A stretch of 64,000 nucleotides of DNA from Comamonadaceae bacterium M7527 (GTDB taxonomy: Bacteria > Pseudomonadota > Gammaproteobacteria > Burkholderiales > Burkholderiaceae_C). The notes under the pieces are model-generated. The model saw only the letters and a program-made list of their open reading frames with translations, was not told the origin of the DNA and searched no databases. Positions 61,856 through 64,000 of the stretch are shown piece after piece; the stretch's first letter is position 1; every line of letters begins with the position of its first letter. Made by a program: the position numbers and the translations under genes. The stretch is from the NCBI GenBank assembly GCA_021044545.1, contig CP087990.1:1-64000 (forward strand), written 5' to 3'.

Positions 61856-63418
61856 CTAGGGCGCTAGCGTGTACTGGTCACACAGTGCCATAAACGCGTT
61901 CAGTTGGGGGTCAATGCCTGTTTCGCTCAGCAGCGTGTCAGCCACCGCTGGGGCCATTTGTCTGGCTGCGCGTGCATCCAAAAACAAAGCACGCCAACGT
62001 CTGGCCAGCATGTCTTCTACAGTTACCACGTATTCGCTTTGTGCGCAGTAGCGCACCATGGCCTGGGTTAAACCCATGCCTAGGTGGTCATCCGCCCCCG
62101 GCAACTGGGCAATGTGCTGCATGGCGGTGCCAAATAAATGAGGGCCAGGGGCATCAGTTATGGGTACATTGCGCGGCGCCGCAGGTGCACCGCTAAGCCG
62201 GTGAGTGGCCGTGCGACATGGGCGTTGCGTACGCACCAGGCCCTTGTCAATAGCCACTTGCAGCACTTCGTCTGCCATGACACGGTAGGTTGTCCACTTG
62301 CCGCCAGTGACGGTAATGAGGCCGTCTTTGTCGGCCGCGATGGTGTGCTCGCGTGAGATTGTTTTGGTGTTGGCGTCCCTGTCGTCATTGCCTTGGGGCT
62401 TGACCAGTGGGCGCAAGCCCACCCACACACTGGTAACGTCTGCTGCCGTGACAGGGCGGCGCAGTAATTTGCTGGACTCGCGCAATATGAAATCAACCTC
62501 GTGGTCAAACGGTTTGGGTTCTCGCGGCGCGTCGTCGCGTGGTGTGTCTGTGGTGCCCAAAATGGTAGAGCCCAGCCACGGTACAGCAAACAGCACGCGA
62601 CCATCTGCGGTGTTGGGTACCAGTAGCGCTTGATCCGTAGGCAGCAAGTCGCGCGGCACGATGAGGTGCACGCCTTGGCTGGCTGCTACCATCTTGGCCT
62701 TGGGAGTGGCGCTGGCCATTTGGCGCACATCGTCTACCCACACACCTGCAGCGTTGACCACGCAGTTGGTTAGTAGCTCTGCAGTTTCACCGCTGAAGGC
62801 GTCACGCACTTGCAGCGTAAATTTATGTGAGCCAGCCGGCGTTGGTGTGAGTTGGCAAACCGATGTGTGGTTGCGCACCAAGGCGCCTGCGTCTTGCGCG
62901 GACTTGGCCAGTGCCAGCGCCAAACGCGCGTCGTCAAACTGTGCGTCCCAATACTTCACGCCAGCAGCAGCTGCCGCATCAACCATACCGGGCAGTGCTG
63001 CGTGAGTTTCTTTGCGGTTTAAAAATGTGGTGGCCCCCAGGCCTTGTTTGCCAGCCAGCAAGTCATACAACTTGAGCCCAATGCCGTAAAACGCTTGGTG
63101 CAGTAAGTTGGTGGACGGCATGACAAACGGCAAGGCCTGCGCCAAATGTGGTGCGATGTGCAAAATGGTTTTGCGCTCGGCCAGTGCCTCACGAACCAAA
63201 GCAATGTTGCCTTGCGCCAAATAACGCACGCCACCGTGCAGCAGCTTGGTAGAGCGGCTTGATGTGCCGCTGGCAAAGTCGTGTGACTCAAACAACGCCA
63301 CTGACAAACCGCGCAAGCTGGCGTCAAGTGCGACGCCCAAGCCAGTGGCTCCACCGCCTATGACCACCATGTCGAAGGCGCGCTGCCCAATTTCAGCTTG
63401 AAGTGACGGTCGTTGCAT
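61856..63418 (-). CDS. glpD: Aerobic glycerol-3-phosphate dehydrogenase
   Basis: 520 residues. FAD enzyme of the membrane that oxidises glycerol 3-phosphate to dihydroxyacetone phosphate and feeds electrons to quinones. VVIGGGATGLGVALDASLRG is the FAD fold, then FASGTSSRSTKLLHGGVRYL, VVNAAGVWVDDVR, and TVTGGKWTTYRVMADEVL (read in parts). Downstream of a solute-binding protein gene, probably one glycerol or glycerol-phosphate uptake cluster. Confidence 0.96.
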   Translation of the reverse strand: MQRPSLQAEIGQRAFDMVVIGGGATGLGVALDASLRGLSVALFESHDFASGTSSRSTKLLHGGVRYLAQGNIALVREALAERKTILHIAPHLAQALPFVMPSTNLLHQAFYGIGLKLYDLLAGKQGLGATTFLNRKETHAALPGMVDAAAAAGVKYWDAQFDDARLALALAKSAQDAGALVRNHTSVCQLTPTPAGSHKFTLQVRDAFSGETAELLTNCVVNAAGVWVDDVRQMASATPKAKMVAASQGVHLIVPRDLLPTDQALLVPNTADGRVLFAVPWLGSTILGTTDTPRDDAPREPKPFDHEVDFILRESSKLLRRPVTAADVTSVWVGLRPLVKPQGNDDRDANTKTISREHTIAADKDGLITVTGGKWTTYRVMADEVLQVAIDKGLVRTQRPCRTATHRLSGAPAAPRNVPITDAPGPHLFGTAMQHIAQLPGADDHLGMGLTQAMVRYCAQSEYVVTVEDMLARRWRALFLDARAARQMAPAVADTLLSETGIDPQLNAFMALCDQYTLAP

Positions 63419-63477
63419 GTTGTGGGTAAGGCGAGTGAACCGCCTGAAAGAGTGGTTAACTGTGTGTTTTGAGGTTG

Positions 63478-63506
63478 TCGCCCCGACAGGTTGTCTGTCG
63501 GGGCGA
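63478..63506. repeat. Intergenic inverted repeat between the solute-binding protein gene and glpD
   Basis: Arms TCGCCCCGACA and TGTCGGGGCGA pair perfectly over 11 bases with a seven-base loop. There is no T-tract on either side, so it is more likely an mRNA-stabilising or processing hairpin than a terminator. Confidence 0.6.
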
Positions 63507-63559
63507 AGCTTTAAACAGCCTATGTGCCGTTTAAGCTCAGGTTTCGGTCGGGTGAGCGT

Positions 63560-64000
63560 TTAGCGCACACGACCCTCTTTCCACGCGTTTAGCAGCGTGT
63601 CGTAGGCAATGGTTTTGCCTTGTGGCTTCTCGTTTGCCAGCTTCTTCCAGGGAGCAGCTTTATCGCTGAGGATTCGGTCTGGGTTACCTGGCTTGTTGAG
63701 CTTTGGCGCGCAACGAGCCATACCTGCACGCTCCAGGCGAGCCATGACCTTGTCCATTTCGCCGGCCAAGTTGTCCATGGCAGCTTGTGGGGTCTTCTCA
63801 CCCGTTACTGCAGTTGCCACGTTTTTCCACCACAGCTGTGCCAGCTTGGGGTAGTCAGGCACATTGGTGCCTGTTGGTGTCCATGCCACACGCGCTGGGC
63901 TGCGGTAGAACTCAACCAGGCCACCAAGCTTTGGTGCCATTTCCGTCATGGCATCTGACTGGATGTCAGATTCGCGAATAGGCGTCAAGCCAACCACGGT
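63560..64000 (-). CDS. ABC transporter periplasmic solute-binding protein, C-terminal part
   Basis: Partial; the frame is open through the window end and the last 146 residues or so are seen. The pattern LVEFYRSPARVAWTPTGTNV, YPKLAQLWWKNVATAVTGEK and PQAAMDNLAGEMDKVMARLE is that of the end of family-1 sugar or glycerol binding proteins. The sequence next to glpD suggests the glycerol uptake system GlpV, but the ligand cannot be read from this part. Confidence 0.8.
   Translation of the reverse strand, partial: TVVGLTPIRESDIQSDAMTEMAPKLGGLVEFYRSPARVAWTPTGTNVPDYPKLAQLWWKNVATAVTGEKTPQAAMDNLAGEMDKVMARLERAGMARCAPKLNKPGNPDRILSDKAAPWKKLANEKPQGKTIAYDTLLNAWKEGRVR

Noticed and set aside
63478..63506. 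Intrinsic terminator before glpD
   Set aside because: The stem is strong but no T-run follows on either strand.

Overview
The window is a compact, mostly housekeeping stretch of a betaproteobacterial chromosome. The gene order points to Burkholderiales, probably Comamonadaceae or a close relative: rpoE-rseA-rseB-mucD-lepA-lepB-rnc-era-recO-pdxJ-acpS-nagZ, leuC-leuD-leuB-asd-fimV-truA-trpF-trpB-trpA-accD, and yceD-rpmF-plsX-fabH-fabD-fabG-acpP-fabF. This placement rests on protein motifs and synteny read by eye; no database search was run. About 70 protein genes or gene remnants and three tRNAs are supported.

Layout. 1-9730: end of gpsA, panBC (pantothenate), nadC-nadA and nadB (NAD from aspartate) with a small arsR-aquaglyceroporin-arsC arsenic operon lying between nadA and nadB, then scpA, a DUF3460 gene and trxB. 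10127-18208: ftsK, lolA, rarA, lysS, a tetrapyrrole-methylase-family methyltransferase, maf and yceD. 18284-24275: a good sigma-70 promoter followed by rpmF and the plsX/fab/acpP fatty-acid cluster. 24298-37155: a YgfX-like gene, the sigma-E regulon core with the periplasmic protease MucD, then lepA, lepB, rnc, era, recO, pdxJ, acpS and nagZ. Between mucD and lepA lies a 500-bp gene-free region with three phased DnaA boxes and a probable small transcript ending in a strong terminator.

37156-38560 is the only clearly accessory stretch. It appears to be a decayed element at the 3' end of tRNA-Arg(CCU), with an IS3-family transposase tail, a two-gene secreted-protein remnant carrying an internal stop, an integrase N-terminal fragment and a possible degenerate attachment copy. 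38659-49994 holds a GIY-YIG-like gene and the long minus-strand accD/trp/truA/fimV/asd/leu block. 50190-58939 holds tRNA-Arg(ACG), greB, azlCD, spoT-rpoZ-gmk-yicC and the divergent rph-rdgB-hemW. 59000-64000 holds tRNA-Ser, molybdate transport (modABC), glpD and the end of a solute-binding protein gene.

The strangest property is that several normally essential genes are broken by small indels: ftsK (one base missing near its 3' end), fabH (one extra base), acpP (tandem duplication of a tetranucleotide), modC (one base missing) and probably the 5' extension of era. Each restored frame matches the family well. Assembly or sequencing error is the simplest explanation, but the acpP change is not a homopolymer error and deserves a direct check.
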